Source: Sphaerosporella brunnea | Taxonomy: Eukaryota > Ascomycota > Pezizomycetes > Pezizales > Pyronemataceae | NCBI GenBank assembly: GCA_008704415.1 | Contig: VXIS01000164.1 | Span: forward strand, 1 to 64,000 | DNA length: 64,000 bases | Direction of reading: 5' to 3' | Shown here: one piece after another, positions 10,060 through 20,016 of the stretch | How the letters are laid out: every line of letters begins with the position of its first letter | Position numbering within the stretch: position 1 is the stretch's first letter | Position numbers and translations under genes: made by a program | The notes under the pieces: model-generated | Told to the model about the DNA's origin: nothing | The model's input: only the letters and a program-made list of their open reading frames with translations | Databases searched by the model: none

Positions 10060-11454
10060 CTACAACTTCTGCGGCGCCCGCTTCCTGCCCTTTCTCAGGT
10101 ACTGCTTCGGCCACTGTATCTGGACACCCAGTTCCTCGGCGCAAGTGGCCGCAAATCCAGCATCCCTCAAGAAAGCCCTAGCCGCAAAGACCGCATCTAG
10201 TCCCTTCTCCTCCAAGCATTTGTTGGCCCAAACGCCATCGCCAATACCGCCCACAGCCGAAACCAGCAGCTTGGCCGCCTCGCCACCCGCCTGCACCAGC
10301 TCCTTCTTGACGCGCTGCGCAATCTCCACTTGGTACTCGTTGTGCGGCGCGATCATCTGCTTCTCGTGGTTCCCGCCGGAGGAGACGTCGAGCAGGTCCA
10401 CGCCGCGGGGGTAGAGGAGCTTTGCGAGCTTAATGGTGTCTTCGACGTCCCAGGCGTCCGGGTACTCCTGCTTGTCCAGCCAGTCCGTGGCGGAGATGCG
10501 CACAAACAATGGCATGCTGGCGGGGATCACGGCGCGCACGGCATTGATCGTCTCCAGCAGCAGGCGGATACGGTTCTCGAACGAGCCGCCGTACTCGTCA
10601 GTGCGGGTGTTTGACACCCCGGACAGGAACTGGTGGATCAGGTACCCATGTGCGGCGTGGAGCTCCAGGGAGTCGACTCCAGCCTTGACGCATCTCGTCG
10701 CCGCCGCGGCGAAGGCGTCGACAGTGCTCCTGATCTCCGCCTTCGACATCTCCCTCGGCGTCGCCAGATTCCGGGACCAGGGGATGGCGCTGGGCCCCAC
10801 CACCTCGTCCGGCCAGCCGCCGATGACTCTAGTCGCAAGAATACTCTTCCCGCGCTCGTGGTCCAGCCACGGGGCGACGGTGGAGGCCTTTCTGCCCGCG
10901 TGGCCGAGCTGCAGCGAGAGATGCTTGCCCTGGCTGTGCAGGTAGGTTGCGATCCGCGCCAGCGGCGCTATCTGGCTGTCCTCCCAGATGCCTGCGTCTT
11001 CCTTGCTGATCCGACCCTCCGGCACAACCGCCGACGCTTCGACCATCACCATCCCTGCCCCGCGCGTCGCGAAGCTGCCCAGGTGCTGCAGGTGGAAGTC
11101 GGTAAGCTGCCCGTTGTCCGCCGAGTACATGCACATCGGCGCGGTCCAGATGCGGTTTGGCAGCGTGCTGCCGCGGATGGTGAGGGGCGTGAAAAGCTTG
11201 GGGAGCGTGGCGGCATCGGTGGGCGTGATCGCTGTGCCGGAGGGTGGGGATTGGTGCGGGGTGTAGTAGGGGACCCCCTGGGCGGGGGTGTTGGCGGGTT
11301 GATGCATTGCTGGTTTGTGGACGATGGTAGAGGAGTTCCAGCGATGATAATGAGGGGCAGAAGGAGGGGTATTATTATAAAGCATACTGCTGCCCCCCCT
11401 CGCGGGTAATCGTAATAAGCATCGCGCAAGCTCCGTTGCCTTGCTCCGCTGCAT
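10060..11454 (-). CDS. Old yellow enzyme-type NADPH dehydrogenase (FMN, YqjM-like)
   Basis: FMN-dependent ene-reductase that reduces activated alkenes using NAD(P)H. It is a single exon of 464 residues. The TIM-barrel signatures are in order: LPNRIWTAPMCMYSA near the FMN edge, LQLGHAGRK, then LELHAAHGYLIHQFLSG with the substrate-binding histidines, NTRTDEYGGSFENR, and the C-terminal phosphate-binding GGIGDG and FAARAFLRD. This pattern fits the YqjM/class III group better than classical yeast OYE. The first 49 residues are Arg/Ser-rich with few acidic residues. They may be a mitochondrial presequence, or translation may start at the internal Met at 11307, where the usual enzyme N-terminus begins. 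Confidence 0.9.
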   Translation of the reverse strand: MQRSKATELARCLLRLPARGGSSMLYNNTPPSAPHYHRWNSSTIVHKPAMHQPANTPAQGVPYYTPHQSPPSGTAITPTDAATLPKLFTPLTIRGSTLPNRIWTAPMCMYSADNGQLTDFHLQHLGSFATRGAGMVMVEASAVVPEGRISKEDAGIWEDSQIAPLARIATYLHSQGKHLSLQLGHAGRKASTVAPWLDHERGKSILATRVIGGWPDEVVGPSAIPWSRNLATPREMSKAEIRSTVDAFAAAATRCVKAGVDSLELHAAHGYLIHQFLSGVSNTRTDEYGGSFENRIRLLLETINAVRAVIPASMPLFVRISATDWLDKQEYPDAWDVEDTIKLAKLLYPRGVDLLDVSSGGNHEKQMIAPHNEYQVEIAQRVKKELVQAGGEAAKLLVSAVGGIGDGVWANKCLEEKGLDAVFAARAFLRDAGFAATCAEELGVQIQWPKQYLRKGRKRAPQKL

Positions 11455-12285
11455 TAGTGATCCATATAGTGTTTTGTGTTGAGATTTGAAATCTGGGTTG
11501 GAGCTGACGACATCGACAATGGGGGATCGACGCCTAAATATGCGCCGGGCGGATATCCGACATCCCCGCCCTTATCCTGTCCGCCCTTCTTGATGCGGCC
11601 TCCCAACCACCGAAAAGGAAAAATAGTAGAGACAACAAGGGAAAGAAAAATGCCCGTCTCGCTTGCGAAGCTTCTGCTTGAAATAGGTTGCTGTGATCGC
11701 ATGCCCGGTGGGGAGTTGACAGTACCGGGATGCCAGCGCCTTTCTCTCCTTCTTGAGAGCTGGCCGGATGCCAGTTCTTCTTCCGCGGAGGCTCGTACTT
11801 TGGCGGGTCCATTGTCTGGTGCCGTGGCTGCGTGCCTCTGAGGCCTTGCGCTTCAGGTGGGCCAAACTGGCCTGGCGTAGAAGCGCTTCGCTGGGGGCTG
11901 GGGACGATGCTGCATTCTTGCCGGACCCACCGCAGCGTGAGGGAACGAACAACTACGGTCAGCCAGCTCGCGGCTCCACTTGATGATGCGGCGAGCCATC
12001 CTTTGGCCGGGGCCAATGGAATCGTCCTTGCATCGCTCCAGTGCAGCTTGGGCATCGGCGAAGATGGTGCAGGCCTGATATCCGATGAGCAGAGCTCGGG
12101 GTTATACTACTCTATGTATACCGCACCTAACAAACCAATAAAGTGTATCACTCAATGTTTGGCCAGCACATGACGACAATGGCACATCTATTGGCAGTCC
12201 TGCAGTGCAGTGCGATTTGGAGATCTAGGCGTGCAAGAAGCACAATATTTACACATTTCTATAGTAGAAATCACGCTGCTCACAT
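11455..12285. other. Intergenic, upstream of reductase gene
   Basis: 831 bp holding the promoter of the reductase and the 3' flank of PRX1. A 173-codon frame on the minus strand (11534-12055) shows no domain or splice logic and was not annotated. Confidence 0.55.
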
Positions 12286-13211
12286 TTACTTCCGGAGGGA
12301 GGTGTACCGCAAGTAGCTGTGGAAATCGTCAGCACAGCTTCCACGCGCACAAAAAGACGGGCAAACTTACGGCTTCAGCTCCCTGACGTTCTCAGCGCCA
12401 AACTTCTTCTTCGCATCGGCGGTGCTGACGGAGGGAGGAACGATAACATCCTCACCAGCATTCCAGTTAACGGGGGTGGCAATGCCGGCCTTGTCGGCAG
12501 TCTGGAGGGAGTCGACCACACGCAGCACCTCGGCAGTGTTGCGTCCAGTAGAAGCAGGGTAGGTCATGACCAGCCTGACCTTCTTGGCGGGGTCAATGAT
12601 GAAAACGCTGCGGATGGTGAACGCAGTGGCCAAGTTCTCGACCTGCTGGGCGTCGATCATGTCATACAGCCAGGCAACCTCACGGCTCTCGTCGGCAATG
12701 ACGGGGAAGGAACCGTCCGAAGCAGCGTGCATGGCGGATCCCGTAACCTCGTCGATGTCGCGAACCCATTCCTCGTGCTTTCCGAGAGCGTCAGCGGAAA
12801 GTCCGATCAGCTTGACATTGCGGGCGTCGAACTCGGGGCGGAGCTTGGCGAAGGCGCCGAGCTCGGTCGTGCACACGGGAGTGAAGTCGGCGGGGTGGCT
12901 GAAGAGGATACACCAGGAGTCGCCGATGTAGCTGAGTTTTTCTGTGTTAGCAGACGCAATTGTGGCTGCTCAAGGGAGTTCCGGTACTCGTGGAAGTTCA
13001 GCTCGCCGTGGGTGGTGATGGCGGTGAAGTTGGGAGCCTCGCTACCAATGCGCAGACGAGGCTGCTCCTTCTGAAGGAAGGAGGGCACGGCCTTGTGGAG
13101 GCGGGCGGCGGAGAAGAAGGTAGCGCGCGGGGCCGCAATGAAGGGCTTGGCCACGACGCGGCAGGCGGCAGGGCGGAGAGCGTTGCGGAGGGCGGGGACG
13201 AAGGAGGCCAT
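12286..13211 (-). CDS. PRX1: Mitochondrial 1-Cys peroxiredoxin Prx1
   Basis: Thiol peroxidase that reduces H2O2 and alkyl hydroperoxides, PRDX6/Prx1 class. Exons are 13211-12988, 12931-12371 and 12316-12286 (271 residues). The first 40 or so residues are Arg/Ala-rich without acidic residues, a typical mitochondrial presequence. The peroxidatic cysteine is C95 in HPADFTPVCTTE. The first intron (12932-12987) has GTACCG, CTAAC and CAG. The second (12317-12370) starts with GTAAGT exactly where an unspliced message would read the stop codon TAA after ELKP. Splicing adds YLRYTSLRK, matching the conserved C-terminus of this class (YLRYTP in PRDX6), so the three-exon model is preferred. Confidence 0.93.
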
Positions 13212-13362
13212 TGCTGTGGATTGAGTTTTGGTTGCGTAGCAAGCCGTGAGGAAAAAGGCGGGAAGGTGGGGTGGAAAACTTTAGGCTTGGCAATTGTGTC
13301 ATTGGTACTCATCGGGCAGCACTCGACATTTTTCTCCAGCGGTCAAAATTCATTCTTTCGAT

Positions 13363-13404
13363 CTACTTGGGTTTTACTGCCCCTTGTTTTTGCCCTTCGT
13401 CTTT

Positions 13405-13437
<33 letters not shown>

Positions 13438-13899
13438 ACTCACATCGAAATCCTCCTTGGCGGAGTGCCACTTCTCAGGATCATATGCATCAGGATCAGG
13501 CTGAAGCCAGTCCTTCCACAGCTCTTCCAGCTCTTCATCGAGCCATTCTTCTGGAGGAGGTGGTGTTTCAATTATATGGTACTCCTCCTCAAATTCCATA
13601 AATCTTGGGGTTGGGGGCGGTGGCGCAGGATGATAGACCTCCTGTCGTTGCTGAGCTGCATGGGAGGGTGGAGGGTACAGGTACGTGGGTGGATTTAGGT
13701 TTCTCCAACATCGTGGTGGATGGTTTGGTGGTGGTGGTGCGAGGACCCGCGGCGGGGAAACGGGGGCGGCATCAAAGCGAGCGACTTTTGGATCTATTCT
13801 GAGAGGAGCCATTGTTGACGATTCCCCTGACCATGAGCGGCTGGGGATAAGGTCATTTTTGGACTCGATTGGGTGGAGCAGGTTGACTGGAGGATTCAT
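13363..13899 (-). CDS. Hypothetical proline-rich protein with Glu-rich tail
   Basis: Family not recognised. The frame has 178 codons, and a second in-frame ATG at 13812 (MAPLRIDPKVARFD) is an equally good start. The N-terminal half is proline-rich. A central block, EEWLDEELEELWKDWLQPDP, is amphipathic and tryptophan-containing and looks conserved in character. It is followed by an acidic run encoded by a (CTC)n tract on the + strand (about 13408-13431) and a basic end (KPK). No signal peptide or membrane segment. Expression is not proven. Confidence 0.55.
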
Positions 13900-14512
13900 G
13901 CTGAGAGGGCTGGCTCCATACTATAAGTATTATCAAGTGAGGGATGGGTCAAGAGAGGCCTGTGGCGGCGCCTTTTAGAGTAATAGTTGATGCATCGAGG
14001 GAAGAGGATTCGAGCCATTGATTATGCCGAGCCCGGATTGGGATTCTTTGATGACTGTCTTTCCAGGCGAAGTAGAAGTGGATACGTGATGTCAACTTGA
14101 ATGAGTGACCTCGGAAGCACAGATCTGGATTCGTGAAAGGAATGTACCAGCTGAATGTGGGTGTATGAATACTCGAGAGCTCAATTCTGAGGCGAGGATA
14201 GTAGCGCCTTGCATATCAGGCGGCTTTAAAGAAGATATCACCACATTTTCCGCCTTTATTTTTCTGTCTGGTGATGTAGCCCGTTCCCGAGCAACTTGCA
14301 ATCGACTGCACTGGACATGTAGCGTTCAACAGGAATGCCACCCGGCCCGATTCCATATATTTGGCCAAAGACGAGTCGCGCAAAAGGTACACACAGGACT
14401 GCAACTAAATTCAAGGCAGGCCCAAAACTCGTCTTTCTCCCTTTCTCTCTGTGCTCCCCTCACGCAACGAGAAACGACAAATATAGAAACCCCACGTCAA
14501 AAATTATTTGAA
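13900..14512. other. Intergenic
   Basis: 613 bp between divergent small genes. No domain-bearing frame or RNA recognised. A pyrimidine-rich leader with TCTTTCTCCCTTTCTCTC lies at about 14430-14450, just before the next start. Confidence 0.55.
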
Positions 14513-14959
14513 ATGGTTAGTTGCATCAATCCCGAGGTAGTTGTGGGATCCGGCTGACATATAAACGCCATAAAGTCTTCTGGAAGACCATTCCCTCAAG
14601 CCAAGTTCGCCGAAGAGTTCGCTCATGTAGCACCCAAGCCTCTTCGTGGAACTTACCGCCTTCCCAACGCCCGACTACCCGCTCTCCCAACGGACGCGGA
14701 ACCGAAACCGACAGTCATAAATGTTGAACCAGAGGATCCAGAATTCGTCACCGTCCCGCTGGACCCGCATCAAGGCGGGGAAAACAGCAATAACCCCCCA
14801 AACAGCGGCTGTACCGCAAACACAGACGCCACGTGCACGAGGTGGTTTGGAATGGGCCCATGGAAGAGAGGACTAAATGTCTACTGCGTAATAGTGTTCC
14901 TGTTGGTGTCGATAATTTTCGGCATATGCTTATATCTATTGGTTCGACAGAAAACCTAG
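14513..14959 (+). CDS. Small tail-anchored membrane protein, hypothetical
   Basis: Not recognised as a known family. Exon 1 is 14513-14536 (MVSCINPE), intron 14537-14575 is 39 bp (GTAGTT donor, GGCTGAC branch, AAG acceptor) and exon 2 is 14576-14959; the product is 135 residues. The body is hydrophilic, rich in Pro, Asp and Asn, with a segment EPEDPEFVTVPLDP. The C-terminus has one strongly hydrophobic helix (YCVIVFLLVSIIFGICLYLL) followed by VRQKT. With no N-terminal signal, this is a tail-anchored topology. The intron is shorter than the others here, so the 5' end is less sure than the long open frame of exon 2. Confidence 0.5.
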
Positions 14960-17731
14960 CAGCTATGCACCCCCCGTTTTTTTTTGTTTTTTTTTGCACC
15001 CACAGGTCGGATGTAAAAATTAATCCATCGGCTCCTGACCCAGGAGATTTGTAACTTGAACCGGCTGTGGGTGACGAATGGTGTACAAGTGAGCATTTTT
15101 TCTCTGAAAATTAGGTACCTCTTATTGTATCTTTTGGACCTGGTTCTTTCAGTGAACATTTGTTCGAGTCTTCCGTTGGGACTGATCGAGTGAAGCCCGC
15201 CAAGGCCGTGGCAGACCTCGCGACATTCCAGAAGATATTGTTAATGGCCACGGCTTTAGAAGGCCTAAGAAATTCAAGTGACAATCAACAACCAAGCCAT
15301 TGAACCCGAATCTCTCCACAACGCATTAGAAAGGAGTCAAATGGCTTTCTGTTTGTTAGACAAAAAAAAAAAAAAACCTTCAACAAGAAGCACTTTCTTT
15401 CCATTCTCTTTAGCCTTGTCAATAATGGCTTCTCACGTTGTGAATCCGTGATTTCCTTCCAACCAAAGTTTCCACCACCACCACCACCACACAAGCAAAC
15501 CACACTTTCAAGAAGAACAAACTTGATATCAAAAAAAAACCCCCCCATGACGGAACCACATGTTGAGGTTGGCTAGCTCGTGCATACCTGCCGGTGTTGA
15601 AACTAAACTAACTAAAGCACTGGATAGTCTGGCAAACACCAGCCGAACGCAAATCCCGCCCTGAGTCCTCTAAAATCCAGGTTCACAGAGCATTTTGACG
15701 GGGATATATCAACTCCACCAGCTCTACCCGAGGGTGGTAGCACCCGAGTGCGGAGTTGTGTAGAATTAGTAGCCGGAATAGCCTAGTAACTCTGAATGGT
15801 ACTTAGGTGCAGGACTCACATTCGATCTCCCAACCAAAAAAAAAAAAAAAAACAAGCCGACAGTTGTTTGTAGGAAATCATGGCGGCAGCCGCAAGAGCC
15901 TCAGCAGAGCGCTATCACGATTTCTCAGCTGTGGACTTGAACTTTCCACTACTGTGCGCTTGCAAACAAGTCGTGGAGGCCTGGAGCTTTCCGTAGAGCT
16001 TTACCAACCAGGACTAGTGTTTTGTTGCCATAATTACATCTAGTACCTTGTTTGAGAACTCGCGTGGGAATTGCCCTTAGTAGTATTAGCGGAAAGGGTA
16101 AGCTAAAAGAAACCTTTGGTTAGGCAGCATCATAAGCCTCTGATCGAAGCCCATGCTCATATAGACAGTCCCTACCTAGTTAGACCGCTAGGCCCTGCCT
16201 AGAAGGAAATCTAGACTCCGTGCGAACGGCCTATTGACGGTGTAGGTCGGCTCCGGCCAGAGCTCTCGGAGTCCCTCCGGCATGCATTACATATGGCTGT
16301 CAGCGCTTGGAGAAAAAAGCAGCGCGGACATGTAGCCGTTACCAGCAGTATCGCACAGCCTCGTGGTACGCGGTCAGCTTAAGCTTATTTGGAGGGATCT
16401 CAACTATCAAGCTTCCCAGTGGAGATTTGGAAGCGGTAGCCGAATATGGAAGAGGTAATGCCGACTAAATATCGTTGCGGCAACGAGCATTCACCATAGG
16501 GGCTGTCGGTGTCAGATGTTTCCTCCCATCCGAGAACTCGAGTGAGTTCCCATGCATCAGGCGCGCAACTGCGCCTTCACGCTAAACCGGGGTTTCCACC
16601 CTGCAAACATAGATCGTCACAGCAAGGCATCACGTCTTGTCGATGGCTATTTCGGATACCCCAGCGTGTGCTCGGCAGGGGCATTTCGAGCCGGGCCCGG
16701 GGGCCCAACTTTAAACCCCTTGGAAGCCCTCAGAACAAGCCTTTTCCAGTCTCCTGTATGGTGGGTTCATCTCCGTTTCGACGCGGTATGCCCAGTCAAA
16801 CGCTGGCGAAGGCCTTGGCTCCACTACTGCCCGGCGGATGGGCGTTGATCTTGTGCATTGCCACATTCAGACGCCTGCTTAAACTTGTTCCTCGAGTCCA
16901 GAGTAACTAGTTTGCAACCTCGTGATTCCGCGACATGCCGAGAGCCATGTCGAGCTTTCGGCCAGGTTTCCGATGATCAGGGGAAGGCCAAGGACCGATC
17001 TCTCATGTTGATTGAATCTGCCGGATGGGACGGAAAACGTAAAATTGTGGTCTCTTACCACGATTATGTCTCTCTGTGAACTGGCAGCTTGGCATGCGGG
17101 TCAATTCTCAACAGTCGTCGTAACCGCGTAAACAATGCTCGCCGTGCTGATCTTCAGTCTTTCGGTGAGCCGTGCACGCCGATCGATGCATGTAAATCTT
17201 TCGATGGACGGCATGTTGGTATGTGTGTAGGTAGGTCCAGGTGGACAACCGTCTCGGGATGCCTTAGGCCAAACACTTCTAGGGGCAGCGCAAAGCCCCG
17301 TTGAAGCGAACTTCCGAAGGATTGGGATCTTCGGTGTTACGCGGTGCCTGCGCCGTACCCAGTGAAACGCTAGCTGTCCATCATTTGCCTGCCTCAAAAC
17401 ATAAGCGCCGTCACGGGCCCGGGGGATTGCCTGAATACACCCAACGAAGCTGGAATATTTTTTATTTATTTCCGCTAGCACATGAGGACGTGGGTTGTGG
17501 TTTCGACGTGCTCGGCGCAGATCCGACGATGGTGTATAAAGACGAAGGTTGCACTGCGGCCGGTCGGAGCATTACCAAATGTCCTTCTATCCCCAAATTT
17601 TGTACAAAGCAAACCCGACCACATCCAGGCTTCCCAGAATCCCAACTACACATACGGAATTACAGAGGCTCGCAGGTGCGCAGTATTCACCGTTGAGGTC
17701 AGGCAAGCAAAGGCTAACAGCAATATGCAGC
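14960..17731. other. Long gene-free stretch
   Basis: 2.8 kb with only short unrelated frames. It contains A-runs (15361-15376, 15835-15851), a (CCA)n patch at 15473-15490 and, from about 16070 to 17480, balanced-composition sequence without frames. I searched by eye for rRNA, tRNA, U1-U6, SRP, RNase P and telomerase-template motifs and found none. A TATAAA at 17535-17540 probably belongs to the secreted-protein gene that follows. Confidence 0.5.
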
Positions 17732-18154
17732 ATGCACACATATACCTTCCTCCTATGTTGTTTCTTTCCCTTCCTTGCACTTTCTCTACCAACTCAACAA
17801 GCGGCGATGCTATCCGCCCCATCCTTCTCCGCCGGAACCTTCCCAGACGAGCTCTTCACCTGCTACACAACACGATATTCGCCCGAAATCTCTGCACTCG
17901 AGGCCGCAATTGCCTCACTGTCCGAAAACGAGCGAACGTATTGCATCCCGGCCGGTGGCGTCGCGGATGAAAAGGTTGCGGGGGTGATCAACGTCGAAGG
18001 CACGGGCAAGGAGGATAGGGAGACATGCTTTCTGCCTGAAACCGCCCTGCAACAGCTGGTGGAACGGTGCGGGTATGAGGAGCGGGTGGGAGGAGAGGTG
18101 AGACTGCCGATTGGAGATGTGGTGTTGAGGCTAGGGGACAGGATGCCGCTGTAA
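17732..18154 (+). CDS. Small secreted protein with four cysteines
   Basis: Family not recognised. 140 residues in one exon, starting at the ATG that gives a clear signal peptide (MHTYTFLLCCFFPFLALSLP followed by TQQA). The predicted mature chain has four cysteines, in FTCYTT, TYCIP, ETCFLP and ERCGYEE, compatible with two disulfides. It is mostly acidic with few Lys. Small, secreted and Cys-containing is the general profile of fungal extracellular or effector-like proteins, but nothing here shows a host-interaction role. The frame is open upstream to 17549; that extension would hide the signal peptide and is not used. Confidence 0.7.
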   Translation: MHTYTFLLCCFFPFLALSLPTQQAAMLSAPSFSAGTFPDELFTCYTTRYSPEISALEAAIASLSENERTYCIPAGGVADEKVAGVINVEGTGKEDRETCFLPETALQQLVERCGYEERVGGEVRLPIGDVVLRLGDRMPL

Positions 18155-18720
18155 TAGGGGAGCGGGCATGCGCAGGCTTTTTGATTTTTGGTCAATTTTT
18201 TGATTGTTTGGGCGGTTCGAGGCATACCTACGGCCTGGATCTGGGCGTTTGTTGACTGGGTTGTATATGTAATTATTCTTCCTGTATTTTGATCTGGTCT
18301 AGATCTTCCGGCCATGCTAGCCCTCGGTCGGCTGACCGGAGGAGCCACCGGCCGAGGCAAAGTCTACATACTTTGGTACCTAGTTTTCGAGACAAGTATG
18401 TTTTGGCCGGCCTGGTCGATTATGTGATCCATGCCTCCTCAGGCCGATAATAAATCCAGAGGCAATTCTCGGCTTAACAACTGACCTACATACCAGTAAA
18501 AGTATGCCGTCACGCATGGTTTTCCGGGATAATAGATAAGTAATCAGCGGATGCCTTGGAGAAGCCACACAAGTGGCGGGCTTCGCTTGGCAAGATGCCC
18601 GGCGGGGCCGCAAGGCCGCCTTATCTTATCAGATCGGTACCACGAAGTGCGGGGCCAAGCGTGACGTCGGAAGCGGGGCAGAACAACGCGGTGGTTTTTC
18701 GGACGATTTATAGGAGTAGA
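18155..18720. other. Intergenic
   Basis: About 570 bp with no gene seen, holding the 3' flank of the secreted-protein gene and the promoter side of the Cys-rich gene. Confidence 0.55.
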
Positions 18721-18727
18721 TATAAAA
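18721..18727 (+). promoter_or_regulatory. TATA box for the Cys-rich small gene
   Basis: TATAAAA lies 100 bp upstream of the ATG at 18821. It is followed by a CT-rich patch (CACCTCTCACCCCTTCC) and an A-rich leader directly before the start codon, a typical ascomycete core promoter. Confidence 0.55.
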
Positions 18728-18820
18728 AAAGGCTACTACACCTCTCACCCCTTCCAACCTCCTAAACCTGTCAACCTATCAATCACGAACGAAAGAAAAA
18801 GAAAAAAAAGAATATCTACC

Positions 18821-19061
18821 ATGTGCAAGCCGACCAAATGCTCTACCTGCTGTAAGCCCGCCGCTGCCGCCGCTCGAAGATAACGTTAAACCAAAAAGGT
18901 GCTTGCGCTAACGTGTGTGTGTAGCCGGCATCACCTGGTGGGGCTGCGGCCAGCATATCCCGATGGTCATGGACGCTGCGCCGACCGAGCAGTGGTGCTC
19001 TTGCCCCAAGCCTGAAGACAGCCAGTACCCGCCCATGGGCCCCCCGCCTGCCTGTACGTAG
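18821..19061 (+). CDS. 55-residue Cys-rich protein, conserved fungal type
   Basis: Exons are 18821-18851 and 18925-19061 with a 73-bp intron (GTAAGC donor, CGCTAAC branch, GTAG acceptor). The protein begins MCKPTKCSTCSG and continues ITWWGCGQHIP and QWCSCPKPE, ending in a PPM-containing tail. This CxxxxCxxC...WWGCG.H.P....CxC layout resembles a small uncharacterised protein I recall in many ascomycetes; the pattern suggests a metal-binding knuckle, but the role is unknown. A strong donor GTACGT overlaps the last codons and a CTAAC/CAG acceptor lies at about 19113-19126, so a further intron in the 3' end is possible. It is too short for routine ORF calls. Confidence 0.75.
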
Positions 19062-19291
19062 GATCAGCAGCCCTTCAACCCAGCGCGCGATATCGATCAC
19101 GACAGTAGCTAACTGGATGTGGCAGAAACCACCGACGCATCATCATCGTCACTGGAGCTTGTGGGTAGAGAGAGAGAGGGCAGCCATGACGTCAATGAAG
19201 CGGAACGATATTGATCCTACATAGCTTCTGAATTCATGCCGATGTTGTGTAACTAAGTGCTTAACTATCCCCCGCAATGGTGAAAACGCTA

Positions 19292-19417
19292 CCGTAAAAA
19301 CTCGAGAGCAAGAGAATGGGCTAAGTCACTGCGCCATGTAGGCTTAGTGACTTTGCCACATGGCGCAGTGACTTAGCCAGTGACGTAGCCCATTCTCTTG
19401 CTCTCGAGTTTTTACGG
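19292..19417. mobile_element. Perfect-hairpin MITE flanked by TA
   Basis: The arms at 19289-19323 and 19386-19420 are perfect inverted repeats over 35 bp. A second pair nested inside (19319-19339 and 19358-19378) is also perfect over 21 bp. Excluding the flanking TA dinucleotides (19290-19291, 19418-19419), the element is 126 bp and non-coding, fitting a Tc1/mariner-type foldback MITE. The nested pair overlaps the outer left arm, so alternative hairpins can form. Confidence 0.75.
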
Positions 19418-19420
19418 TAG

Positions 19421-19493
19421 ATCGAGCAACAACCGATGAAAGTGGTGGTGACTATTCTGACTAATCCACACTATTTCACAGTTGTTGCTCGAT
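19421..19493. mobile_element. 73-bp element with 13-bp terminal inverted repeats
   Basis: It starts ATCGAGCAACAAC (19421-19433) and ends with the exact reverse complement (19481-19493). It abuts the hairpin MITE with a one-base gap. It could be a separate tiny MITE or the remaining end of a larger nested insertion. Non-coding. Confidence 0.55.
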
Positions 19494-20016
19494 ATAGCAC
19501 TTTACCACTGCGAGGGATAGGTATAACTACCAGTGCTCTTCGCCTCTGTTTCCTATCAGTGACTACCCCAACCGTATATGCTCAGATACCAACGTTTTTT
19601 CTCTCGAGCTGATCTGCCCAAACCTTTGGTAGCTTGATGCACCTTCCTAGTTTATTTCATCACTCTATCCACCCGTAGCATGGGATGATCCACATTACGA
19701 TGTCAATCTTGCCTTAATATTGTATCTACTCCTTCCTCCTGCAAGTAGTTTCACCCAGTGCAATACTAAGTGTATAGTCCCGTGGACATCAGGCGTAAGA
19801 AACAGTATCATATATTCAAACACTTATTAAAACACTCCTTAGTAATTCCACATAAAACAGACATGCACAACCGCTTCGTCCCAGCCAGACGATCCATCGA
19901 TGCTGCAGTGCATCATCATCATGATAATAAGGAAAATCTTCGACAAAAACCCCGCAAAGAAAGCAAATCAACACATCAAGTACTCAGGAACAAAACACAA
20001 AACCCTTCTCCGACGT

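Larger units (their letters stand above)
19062..20016. other. Intergenic with MITE relics
   Basis: 955 bp without genes between the Cys-rich gene and a convergent hypothetical gene. Two small inverted-repeat elements (19292-19417 and 19421-19493) account for part of it. Confidence 0.6.

Noticed and set aside
11534..12055. 173-codon minus-strand frame upstream of the reductase gene
   Set aside because: No recognisable domain, odd composition, no supporting start context or splice sites; could still be a lineage-specific gene.
16070..16510. rRNA, SRP RNA, RNase P RNA or snRNA
   Set aside because: None of the conserved sequence blocks I know for these RNAs could be found; left as unexplained sequence.
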